A DNA stretch of 5,735 nucleotides from Bacteroidota bacterium (GCA_030628785.1 DAOVQI010000236.1:1-5735), one strand, 5' to 3'. Shown: positions 1 to 5,544, counted from the stretch's first letter. Program-made: numbers and translations. Notes: generated by a model not told the origin, from the sequence alone.

Positions 1-35
1 AATCACCCATATGATAAGGGAAATTTTTGAACTTA

Positions 36-53
36 GCCCCGACTGGGCGGGGC
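36..53. repeat. GC-rich hairpin, possible part of a dispersed repeat
   Basis: The sequence GCCCCGACTGGGCGGGGC can fold as GCCCC (36-40) paired with GGGGC (49-53), or alternatively GCCC (36-39) with GGGC (45-48). It stands out in an AT-rich non-coding region and lies 10 bases from a second, longer GC-rich hairpin. There is no adjacent T-tract on either strand, so it does not look like an intrinsic terminator. It may be part of a REP-like intergenic repeat; that is inference. Confidence 0.45.
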
Positions 54-63
54 GATCTCATGA

Positions 64-94
64 TCCGCCATCCCGAAAGCTTTCGGGAGGCGGA
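64..94. repeat. Extended palindromic repeat, REP-like
   Basis: TCCGCC (64-69) pairs with GGCGGA (89-94). Nested inside, after one unpaired A at 70, is the perfect 18-base palindrome TCCCGAAAGCTTTCGGGA (71-88). The total is about 15 base pairs, with only the few central bases left as a loop. A near-identical palindrome with one base changed lies at 5640-5657, so this is a repeated unit and not a one-off structure. It sits downstream of the minus-strand gene ending at 164. Neither side has the T-tract expected of a terminator, so a dispersed REP-like or MITE-derived element is the better reading. A role in mRNA 3' end protection is possible. Confidence 0.65.
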
Positions 95-112
95 GAGTAA
101 ATTCCGATACAT

Positions 113-136
113 AAAAAAAAAGGGAGCTATGAACTC
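113..136 (-). terminator. Possible weak intrinsic terminator of the sigma-factor operon
   Basis: Read on the minus strand, GAGTT pairs with AGCTC around a CAT loop (plus-strand bases 124-136, one G-T wobble). Two C residues and a run of nine T (plus-strand A run 113-121) follow. It lies about 30 bases after the stop codon of the last gene of the operon, where a terminator is expected. The stem is only five pairs, so termination may be inefficient. Confidence 0.4.
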
Positions 137-163
137 ACATCTTTTCTTAAAACTGAAATTATC

Positions 164-1258
164 TTAATCATATAACTTCACCGATCCGTATTTAGTCCAG
201 ATATTAACTTTAGCCTTCGGACTTTCTTCACTGCCAATAATTCCGTCAACAGAGGATGAAGTATTTTCGATAATCCGGCTAAGCTTCCCACTTTCCGGGT
301 GTTGGATTTTCCCATATTTCGCTTCTCCCTTTAGATAATAGGAAGCATTTTCGTCAATGCCAAGGGTAATTCCCCCGTATTCGTTACTGATTTTTATACT
401 TTCAAAGTCCTTGGGTATGTATCCAACCTTAACACTTCCATACTTTGTGGTCAGATCGAATTTTTTATCGATTTGTTCGAATTTGTATGAAGTATAGCCA
501 CTCTCGCATACAAAATTGGTTACATGGCCAATCTCGTAATCATCATATTTTGATTCGGCAACAATGGAACTTCCTTCATTAACATAAATGTTAGAATATT
601 TACTTACAATAACGAGGGCTTTACATTTGCTTATTTCAACTCCTTTTCCTTTACAATACTTAACATCCAGTTTTAACCAATTTGCCTCTTCGATGGTTGC
701 CTTCCCATAGCCAAGGGTCAATTTACTTAAGGGTTTGGTATTACTTCTCAGAATTTTATTGGCTTTTAAATTCCCGTATTTTATTTCGATCGAAACTTCT
801 CCGGTGAGCTCATTAATAAATGTATTGCCATATTTATTACTAAGATCCAGCTTGAGATCTTTTGGCATATTCACTGTATAGTCGATGCTAAATCGTTTTC
901 CTTTGTTTCCCCATGACCGGTTCATTCTATGGAACTTCTCATCTATTTTAGTTATAGCTTTTATGGTATTGCCTTCCTGGCTGATTTCCACACTGAACAT
1001 ACTTAATATCCTTTCAGCCCTCTCCTTATCGGGATGTTCAACCGTTATAACTACATCAATTTCGACAAGGTTTTTGTCCCAATCCTTAATATCGACTTCA
1101 CCGAACTTGTTTTGGATTATCAATTCAGTGTTTTTGTTTGTATCAAATTCTTCGTGATACTTTTTTGTGAATTCATCTTGTATTGTATAAGCGGTTTTAA
1201 GACCGAATGCAACAATAAAGATGAATAAAATCCCGAATTTAAATTTCTGTGCTTTCAT
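164..1258 (-). CDS. Exported DUF4097-like beta-repeat protein with tyrosine ladder
   Basis: 364 residues. The N-terminus is a Sec signal peptide: basic start, hydrophobic core at about 9-20, probable cleavage near residues 23-26, and no lipobox cysteine, so the mature protein should be periplasmic or outer-surface. The body carries a repeated short motif of the form K-Y-G-x-hydrophobic, with the aromatic at F52, Y143, Y161, Y184, Y201, Y221, Y238, Y255, Y273, Y294, Y315 and Y357. From 143 to 315 the spacing is 17-23 residues, the rung length of a right-handed beta-solenoid. This matches the general look of DUF4097/adhesin-like beta-repeat proteins, although the family call is from memory and not a search. 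Cysteines occur at C202, C212 and C251. The ATG (1256-1258) lies inside the end of the anti-sigma gene and overlaps it by 20 bases in another frame, implying translational coupling. It is the last gene of the operon. It may be an output of the sigma factor or an accessory to sensing. A specific function cannot be stated. Confidence 0.85.
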   Translation of the reverse strand: MKAQKFKFGILFIFIVAFGLKTAYTIQDEFTKKYHEEFDTNKNTELIIQNKFGEVDIKDWDKNLVEIDVVITVEHPDKERAERILSMFSVEISQEGNTIKAITKIDEKFHRMNRSWGNKGKRFSIDYTVNMPKDLKLDLSNKYGNTFINELTGEVSIEIKYGNLKANKILRSNTKPLSKLTLGYGKATIEEANWLKLDVKYCKGKGVEISKCKALVIVSKYSNIYVNEGSSIVAESKYDDYEIGHVTNFVCESGYTSYKFEQIDKKFDLTTKYGSVKVGYIPKDFESIKISNEYGGITLGIDENASYYLKGEAKYGKIQHPESGKLSRIIENTSSSVDGIIGSEESPKAKVNIWTKYGSVKLYD

Positions 1259-1805
1259 AATTTATTTTGTTTATGAGAGTTTCATTATGTATCTGTTTTA
1301 GTTGATGCAGAATATGATTCATTACTTCCAGTTTCAACTGATAATGTTCTATCATTGCATTAATAATTCTTTCATCATTTGGATTTGTCCGGAGTTCCTC
1401 TTTCAGATTGTTGTAAATTAAGTCCATATCAGCCAGTTCATTAAGCAGCATTTTCTTTTGGAGGCTGTCCGATTCAAAATCCATCTGGTCAAGTTCATTA
1501 TATTTTAAATTAACCATTGAAGTATAATATAGTTCAACTTCTTTATATTCGGGTGACACATCTCCGAGTGATAATCCTCTGGAAGAAGATGAGCTCCTGA
1601 TCAGATTGTCATAAGCCCAAAGGGAGGACAACACAACAAGGATAACAACAGAGGCAGCCTTCAGCAGATAGGGTAATGAAATGATCCTGCTTTTACGATG
1701 CTGTTGTTCCATTTTGTCAGCGAACCGGTCGAAATGACCTGAACGGGGTTCTGCAGCATCCAGCGCCTCTCTGTTCTCAAAAAGATATTTTTCCAGATTG
1801 TTCAT
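1239..1805 (-). CDS. Probable transmembrane anti-sigma factor, non-zinc type
   Basis: 188 residues. A hydrophilic N-terminal part (1-45) contains the pattern E-P-R-x-G-H-F-x-R-F (E19-F28), of a kind often seen at the start of small membrane proteins encoded after ECF sigma genes in Bacteroidota. A basic stretch (H36-R40) precedes one transmembrane helix at about 46-64, so the N-terminus should be cytoplasmic. A polyserine linker (71-75) leads to a highly charged, mostly helical region (about 85-188) expected in the periplasm, rich in Leu, Glu, Asn and His and possibly coiled-coil. There is no cysteine, so it is not a zinc-binding anti-sigma (ZAS/RskA-type HxxxC) protein. It starts 6 bases after the sigma gene stop and overlaps the next gene by 20 bases. 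The inferred role is to hold the sigma factor at the membrane until a periplasmic signal is sensed. This rests on topology and gene order, not a recognised domain. An alternative is a membrane protein that is simply co-expressed. Confidence 0.8.
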   Translation of the reverse strand: MNNLEKYLFENREALDAAEPRSGHFDRFADKMEQQHRKSRIISLPYLLKAASVVILVVLSSLWAYDNLIRSSSSSRGLSLGDVSPEYKEVELYYTSMVNLKYNELDQMDFESDSLQKKMLLNELADMDLIYNNLKEELRTNPNDERIINAMIEHYQLKLEVMNHILHQLKQIHNETLINKINYESTEI

Positions 1806-1811
1806 TATATT

Positions 1812-2372
1812 TTAATTTGCTTTTTTTAGTTGTTCGAAAAGCTTTTGCTTTGCCCGGGTATATTGTGATCTTGAAGTTGAACTTGAAATACCCAATATTT
1901 CACCTATTTCTTCATGATCATAACCTTCAAGTAAATAGAGAGATAAAACCACTCTGTATCCATCTGGTAATTGATTTATCGCTTCCCTCACATCATCAAT
2001 TTTTACATTAATATCTTCCTTACCATGAGTTTCATTCTCATTTTCAATATTTAAAGCAAGATCATCAATGGTTTCAAATTGCACTTTCTTTTTCTTCAGG
2101 ACATCAAGGGAGTCGTTGATCACAATCCTCTTAAGCCAGGCTCCAAAACTTACTTTTCCCTCATAAGTTTCAATTTTTTCAAAAGCTGACAAGAACGATT
2201 CCTGCATAATATCTTCGGCCTCCATGCTGTCATTTACAATCCTTAAACTAGTGTTATACATTGCTTTATAGTAAAGCTTATACAATTGAAATTGTGCTTT
2301 TTGGTCACCCCTCAGACATCCATCAATAATATTCTGATGGATGTTCTGATAAACCGTATCTCTCTCATTCAT
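1812..2372 (-). CDS. ECF-family RNA polymerase sigma factor
   Basis: 186 residues from the ATG at 2370-2372. Sigma region 2 spans about 24-96, with the core-binding segment A-E-D-I-M-Q-E-S-F (52-60) and the -10 recognition helix around 76-96 (F-G-A-W-L-K-R-I). An acidic linker follows (about 98-128). Region 4 (130-184) has the typical L-P-x-G-Y-R-V-V-L-x-L-Y and a helix-turn-helix H-E-E-I-G-E-I-L-G-I-S-x-S-T-x-R-S-Q near 153-170. Size and domain order fit the ECF (sigma-70 family group 4) type. It is the first gene of a three-gene operon, followed after 6 bases by its probable anti-sigma partner. An in-frame TTG three codons upstream (2379-2381) would give 189 residues; the ATG is preferred because it is the normal start and leaves room for a leader after a promoter-like box at 2395-2403. 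The regulon is unknown. Confidence 0.95.
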   Translation of the reverse strand: MNERDTVYQNIHQNIIDGCLRGDQKAQFQLYKLYYKAMYNTSLRIVNDSMEAEDIMQESFLSAFEKIETYEGKVSFGAWLKRIVINDSLDVLKKKKVQFETIDDLALNIENENETHGKEDINVKIDDVREAINQLPDGYRVVLSLYLLEGYDHEEIGEILGISSSTSRSQYTRAKQKLFEQLKKAN

Positions 2373-2394
2373 TGTATTCAACCTAAAGACGAAT

Positions 2395-2403
2395 CAAAAG
2401 TTA
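2395..2403 (-). promoter_or_regulatory. Possible promoter element upstream of the sigma gene
   Basis: On the minus strand this reads TAACTTTTG, close to the Bacteroidota -7 box TAnnTTTG but with three spacer bases instead of two. It lies about 23 bases before the ATG at 2372, leaving a short leader. A clear -33 TTTG partner is not seen. ECF genes are often auto-activated, so the real promoter may instead match this sigma factor's own unknown consensus. Confidence 0.25.
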
Positions 2404-2463
2404 ATGTGCTGCACGGTATAAAATTAGAGAAAAATTTTAAACTCTTGATTCCAACTGAATATA

Positions 2464-2479
2464 ATAATGTACACATTAT
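2464..2479. promoter_or_regulatory. Inverted repeat, possible operator in the divergent region
   Basis: ATAATGT (2464-2470) and ACATTAT (2473-2479) are exact inverted repeats around a two-base spacer. They lie between the divergent sigma-factor and lipoprotein genes, about 90 bases upstream of the sigma ATG and 120 bases upstream of the lipoprotein ATG. The symmetry suits a dimeric DNA-binding protein. AT-rich DNA produces such repeats by chance, so this is only a candidate. Confidence 0.3.
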
Positions 2480-2530
2480 CCTGGTAAATCATTCTTCACA
2501 ACTTATTGGATAACAAAAAAGTGGAATATT

Positions 2531-2563
2531 TTTATTAAACTTCTCTTTTCTTTATTAAATTTG
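2531..2563 (+). promoter_or_regulatory. Probable Bacteroidota-type promoter of the acidic lipoprotein gene
   Basis: TAAATTTG at 2556-2563 matches the -7 consensus TAnnTTTG exactly. TTTA at 2531-2534, separated by 21 bases, matches three of four positions of the -33 TTTG element. Transcription would start near 2570, giving a leader of about 30 bases before the ATG at 2599. That leader is A/T-rich with no Shine-Dalgarno sequence, as is usual in this phylum. Confidence 0.6.
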
Positions 2564-2598
2564 TAGATAATTATAAACCTGTTTAAACTTTACACAAA

Positions 2599-2823
2599 AT
2601 GAAAAAATTGCGTCTGTTAATCTTGGCATTTGCAACCTTTTGTTTCATAGGGTTTTATGGCTGCAAGGGTGGGGCTGATAAAGCTGAAGAAGTAGAAGGT
2701 GAAGCAATAGAAGCTGTGGAAGAAGCTGTTGAAGTTATGGAAGAAGTTGACACAACAGAAGCTGCAGAGGAAACACCTGCTGAAGAAGTTGAAGAAGCTG
2801 CTGAAGAAGAAGGTGATGAGTAG
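2599..2823 (+). CDS. Small, extremely acidic Glu/Ala/Val-rich lipoprotein
   Basis: 74 residues. The first 21 form a signal peptide (K2, K3, R5, then a hydrophobic core 6-20) ending in F-Y-G-C, so C22 is the probable lipidation site. The lipobox is slightly atypical, with aromatics at -3 and -2. The mature part is 53 residues, of which 21 are Glu and 3 Asp, with only two Lys, and most of the rest are Ala and Val in repeats of E-E-A-V / E-E-V type. It should be a highly negative helix or disordered tail, tethered by lipid to the inner or outer membrane. The gene is real: it has a TAnnTTTG promoter box, an ATG and a strong terminator just after the stop. It is monocistronic and divergent from the sigma operon. 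Similar short acidic lipoproteins occur across Bacteroidota but have no known function to my knowledge. Binding of cations or a spacer role are guesses. Confidence 0.85.
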   Translation: MKKLRLLILAFATFCFIGFYGCKGGADKAEEVEGEAIEAVEEAVEVMEEVDTTEAAEETPAEEVEEAAEEEGDE

Positions 2824-2847
2824 CAAATGATTTTATGCCGGAAGAAT

Positions 2848-2878
2848 GAGGATGCCAATGGACATCCTCTTTCTTTTT
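2848..2878 (+). terminator. Intrinsic terminator after the lipoprotein gene
   Basis: GAGGATG (2848-2854) pairs perfectly with CATCCTC (2863-2869). The stem can extend by CC/GG (2855-2856 with 2860-2861) past a bulged A, leaving a three-base loop. A T-rich run with one C follows (2870-2878), 25 bases after the TAG stop. On the minus strand the same hairpin follows the stop of the convergent membrane-protein gene at 2877, but the downstream sequence has few T, so reverse termination would be weaker. Confidence 0.85.
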
Positions 2879-3704
2879 AAAACAAGTGTATAAACCCTTG
2901 AATAACTTCTCCGGTAGTATAATCAAACTCGGAACCAAACATGCTGTGAGGAATGGAATAGATTAGAAGCAAGACAACTCCTGCAAGAATGGTAAATGCG
3001 GGTCTTTCTGTCTTCCGGTTGGCGATAACAGCCATAAGCCAGACCAAAAAACTGATCAGGGTTTTGTTATCCGTTAAATCCCAGCCAAAGGGTATGCCTG
3101 TCCAGGCATCGCCAAAAGCATGGTACTGGACCATCGGACCCAAAATTAAGCCGCCAATAAACAATGCGACCAGTGTTATGTTTCCATAGAACCGGAATCT
3201 TCTGTGTTTACCCAAAGCCAATAATGTGGCAAGGTTTGATAGCAACATGGCAAAGAACATGAAAAATACATGAGGTACCAGGATTCCTCCTGGTACGCTG
3301 CCCTTAAAACGGATAATAACGGGTGATTCTTTAGCAATATCAATAGTTTCGGCCGGAGAAAAAATTTGCAAGTAATAGGCTAATTTCCCTGCAGGTGGCT
3401 GATGAGGCAAAAAACCCAATAAAAAATCACCTTCCCTTTTTAAATCGGCTGATTGCCAATCGTCATTTGTAGGATACCGTTTAAAGAAAATCTTTCCAAG
3501 AACGTTTGTATCCGGAATTTCAAGTTCAACCGGGCAGTTTTCATCACCACCAAAACTGGTGAGTAAACTTATACGATAGGATGATTGATTTATATGTATA
3601 TCAAACTCTTTAGGATAGGTTGGCCCGGTTTTCCTTTGGTAATATGCAGCAGAAAATGTTATTAATACTGCCAATATCCAGTAAATTGTAGTCTTATTCT
3701 TCAT
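2877..3704 (-). CDS. Polytopic membrane protein of unknown function
   Basis: 275 residues; I do not recognise the family by name. Predicted layout: an N-terminal membrane anchor (about 7-22), a 115-residue hydrophilic domain of mixed beta character (about 25-138, with one Cys at 57), then four hydrophobic segments at about 141-164, 174-194, 214-228 and 236-253. A striking segment F-G-D-A-W-T-G-I-P-F-G-W-D-L-T-D-N-K (197-214) joins segments three and four. Histidines H145, H195 and H253 lie at segment edges, which could suit metal or haem binding, but this is speculative. The ATG lies 6 bases after the stop of the M28 peptidase gene, so the two are probably co-transcribed and may share a role at the inner membrane. 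The C-terminus is G-F-I-H-L-F after a short polar stretch. The gene converges on the lipoprotein gene, and its stop codon overlaps the T-tract of that gene's terminator. Confidence 0.85.
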   Translation of the reverse strand: MKNKTTIYWILAVLITFSAAYYQRKTGPTYPKEFDIHINQSSYRISLLTSFGGDENCPVELEIPDTNVLGKIFFKRYPTNDDWQSADLKREGDFLLGFLPHQPPAGKLAYYLQIFSPAETIDIAKESPVIIRFKGSVPGGILVPHVFFMFFAMLLSNLATLLALGKHRRFRFYGNITLVALFIGGLILGPMVQYHAFGDAWTGIPFGWDLTDNKTLISFLVWLMAVIANRKTERPAFTILAGVVLLLIYSIPHSMFGSEFDYTTGEVIQGFIHLF

Positions 3705-3710
3705 GCTTTG

Positions 3711-5504
3711 TTATAACTGAATTAAAAGAACTTCGGATTTATCGCCTCTTTTAACTTTAACCGTAATGGTTTGACCGGCCTTTAGCCTGGCAAGCCGGTA
3801 CATGTAGTCATGGATATTGGTTACAGTCATGCCATTGATTGCCGTAATAATATCTCCCTTCTTCATACCCCCTTTATCGGCAGGCCGGCCAGGTACAACA
3901 AAATCTGCTCGTAATCCCTTATCAACATTACCTGCAAAATCGGGCATAATTCCCAGTGTGACACCCTTTCTTCTTCCGCGTTTGGATGAACCTGTTTTTG
4001 GGCCTGCTTCCTGAAAAGTTAACAGTGCATCCCGGTTTGTTACCTCGGTTACAACATCATATATATAGTCGGTAAGTGATTTTAACCCTTCAAAATTTAT
4101 TTTATCAACTACATCATCAGGCGTATGATAGTCAAGATGTGCTCCGGTTGAGAAGAAAAAAACCGGGATATCTTTTCCGTAAAAAGCAGCATGATCAGAC
4201 GGACCATAGCCCTCATCAGACAGTGCAACGTTAAAATCTCTTCCGGATGAAAAAGAATTCAGTATCTCTTTAGCCTCTACAGAGGTGCCGGCACCTCCAA
4301 TTTGCAGGGACTGTTCTTCATTTAAACGGCCCACCATGTCGATATTGAACATGGCCTTGATTTGATCCGGTTCTATTAAAGGATTATTAACGAAATACTT
4401 CGATCCGAGTAACCCCATTTCTTCCGCTCCAAAAGCCATAAAAACAATGCTTCTTTTCAGGTTCTTCCTTTCTGAGGCAAATCTTTCAGCTAATTCTATT
4501 ACAGCAGAAACCCCTGAAGCATTGTCGTCAGCACCTTTGTGAATGGCAATGGTATCAGGCGCCCGGCTTGAACTGCCGATGCCTCCAAATCCCAAATGGT
4601 CGTAATGACCACCAATCAGAATATATTCTTTCTGTAAAACCGGATCGGAAGAAACAAGGATTGCAACAACATTTTGGGTTTGTACCTCTTCCTGAAAAAC
4701 CTCGGTAGTGGCAACAATTTCCAGATCCGTTTCAAAACTCAAAGGACTCCTTGTGAAATTTAACTTTTCTTCAAGTTCTTCAATGGTTTTGCCTGATCTT
4801 TTGATCATTTGATTGGCTGTTTTCCTGGTAATATGAATCACCGGAAGACCAACCGAACTTTGCTTCGAGTTCATAGATACCAATTCATCCTGACTGTCAT
4901 ATTCAACACCCGAAACCATAAAAACGCCTGCAACACCTTTATCCCTGGCAAGCATTACCTTGTCCCTGTCGCTGCTGTATTCTGCAAAAATACTGTTCAG
5001 ACTATCCAGTTCAGGATCACCTCTTAATATAAGAACCCATTTATCTTGCAGGTTCTGATTCTCATAATCATTCCATATCAAATCATCCTGATTGATTTCA
5101 AATCCGTACCCGATAAAAGCAAGGGTGGAGGTAAGGGTTGTGTTTCCGGAAAATGGGAATGGAAAAAAATCTTTATCTAAAACTCCGTTAAAATTTTCAA
5201 ACTGTAATGAATTATTTTCACCGGGTTTGATACTTGTAACCACATCAAAATATTGCAATCCATCCTCTCCTAAAGGTTCAAGATCAAAACCTTTGAAATG
5301 ATCCAAAATGTATTGGGCGGCTACCTTCCCTTCCGGAGTTCCCGGATACCGGCCTTTTAATGAATCAGATGCCAGGAAACCAATGTGGTCAGACAGTTCT
5401 TCCATTGTAATTTCCGGATTGTCAATTTTTATGGATTGGCAGTTATTTAATAGAATAAAGCCAATCGTTAGTGAAAATGTTATAAGCCTGTTAAAAAGTT
5501 TCAT
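3711..5504 (-). CDS. Exported M28-family zinc metallopeptidase with PA-like insert and C-terminal PDZ domain
   Basis: 597 residues. The N-terminal signal has a hydrophobic core at 8-20 and then N-N-C22; C22 might be lipidated, but Asn at -1 makes this doubtful. Residues about 130-250 resemble a protease-associated (PA) insert. The peptidase domain holds a complete two-zinc M28 site: H300 and D302 in G-G-H-Y-D-H, D326 in G-A-D-D-N-A-S-G (bridging ligand), E361 (general base) and E362 in G-A-E-E, D389 in N-I-D-M-V-G and H460 in Y-H-T-P-D-D. G-P-S-D-H (434-438) is also typical. A PDZ domain (about 515-597) closes the protein, with P-A-D-K-G-G-M-K-K-G-D-I-I-T-A-I-N-G at 541-558. M28 enzymes are mostly aminopeptidases or carboxypeptidases. 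This one probably trims peptides outside the cytoplasm, with the PDZ domain binding C-termini or partners. It is the first gene of a two-gene operon. The exact substrate is unknown. Confidence 0.95.
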   Translation of the reverse strand: MKLFNRLITFSLTIGFILLNNCQSIKIDNPEITMEELSDHIGFLASDSLKGRYPGTPEGKVAAQYILDHFKGFDLEPLGEDGLQYFDVVTSIKPGENNSLQFENFNGVLDKDFFPFPFSGNTTLTSTLAFIGYGFEINQDDLIWNDYENQNLQDKWVLILRGDPELDSLNSIFAEYSSDRDKVMLARDKGVAGVFMVSGVEYDSQDELVSMNSKQSSVGLPVIHITRKTANQMIKRSGKTIEELEEKLNFTRSPLSFETDLEIVATTEVFQEEVQTQNVVAILVSSDPVLQKEYILIGGHYDHLGFGGIGSSSRAPDTIAIHKGADDNASGVSAVIELAERFASERKNLKRSIVFMAFGAEEMGLLGSKYFVNNPLIEPDQIKAMFNIDMVGRLNEEQSLQIGGAGTSVEAKEILNSFSSGRDFNVALSDEGYGPSDHAAFYGKDIPVFFFSTGAHLDYHTPDDVVDKINFEGLKSLTDYIYDVVTEVTNRDALLTFQEAGPKTGSSKRGRRKGVTLGIMPDFAGNVDKGLRADFVVPGRPADKGGMKKGDIITAINGMTVTNIHDYMYRLARLKAGQTITVKVKRGDKSEVLLIQL

Positions 5505-5536
5505 TGTTTATTGATATTGGTTGAAAAATGAATTGG

Positions 5537-5544
5537 CAAAGATA
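5537..5544 (-). promoter_or_regulatory. Probable -7 promoter box of the M28 peptidase operon
   Basis: On the minus strand this reads TATCTTTG, an exact TAnnTTTG match, 32 bases before the ATG at 5502-5504. Transcription would start near 5530, leaving an A/T-rich leader of about 25 bases. No good TTTG -33 element lies at the usual 19-21 base spacing; the nearest TTTTG on that strand (plus-strand 5573-5577) is 28 bases away. Confidence 0.5.

Noticed and set aside
64..94. Palindrome read as the operon terminator
   Set aside because: No T-tract follows on the minus strand. The weaker hairpin at 113-136 has the T-run and is nearer the stop codon.
885..1228. Two plus-strand open frames of 64-90 codons
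   Set aside because: They lie wholly inside the beta-repeat protein gene on the other strand and have no recognisable domain or upstream signal.
1817..2011. Plus-strand open frame of 64 codons
   Set aside because: Antisense to the conserved region 4 of the sigma factor; no independent evidence of coding.
2404..2416. GTGC-T-GCAC short palindrome in the divergent region
   Set aside because: Arms of only four bases occur readily by chance, and it is not placed at a promoter box.
2286..2513. Plus-strand open frame of 75 codons reaching into the divergent region
   Set aside because: It starts antisense to sigma region 2, has no promoter or family likeness, and its non-overlapping part is ordinary AT-rich intergenic DNA.
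2617..2938. Open frames on the minus strand opposite the acidic lipoprotein gene, rich in Ser, Phe or Leu
   Set aside because: They are antisense products of the GAAG-rich coding repeat, which creates few stop codons. They have low-complexity sequence, no promoter or family likeness, and conflict with a well-supported gene and its terminator.
2989..3189. Plus-strand open frame of 66 codons
   Set aside because: Antisense to the transmembrane part of the membrane protein gene, with no supporting signal.
3817..5514. Several plus-strand open frames of 65-72 codons
   Set aside because: All are antisense to the M28 peptidase gene, which has a full active site and PDZ domain; none has a coding signature of its own.
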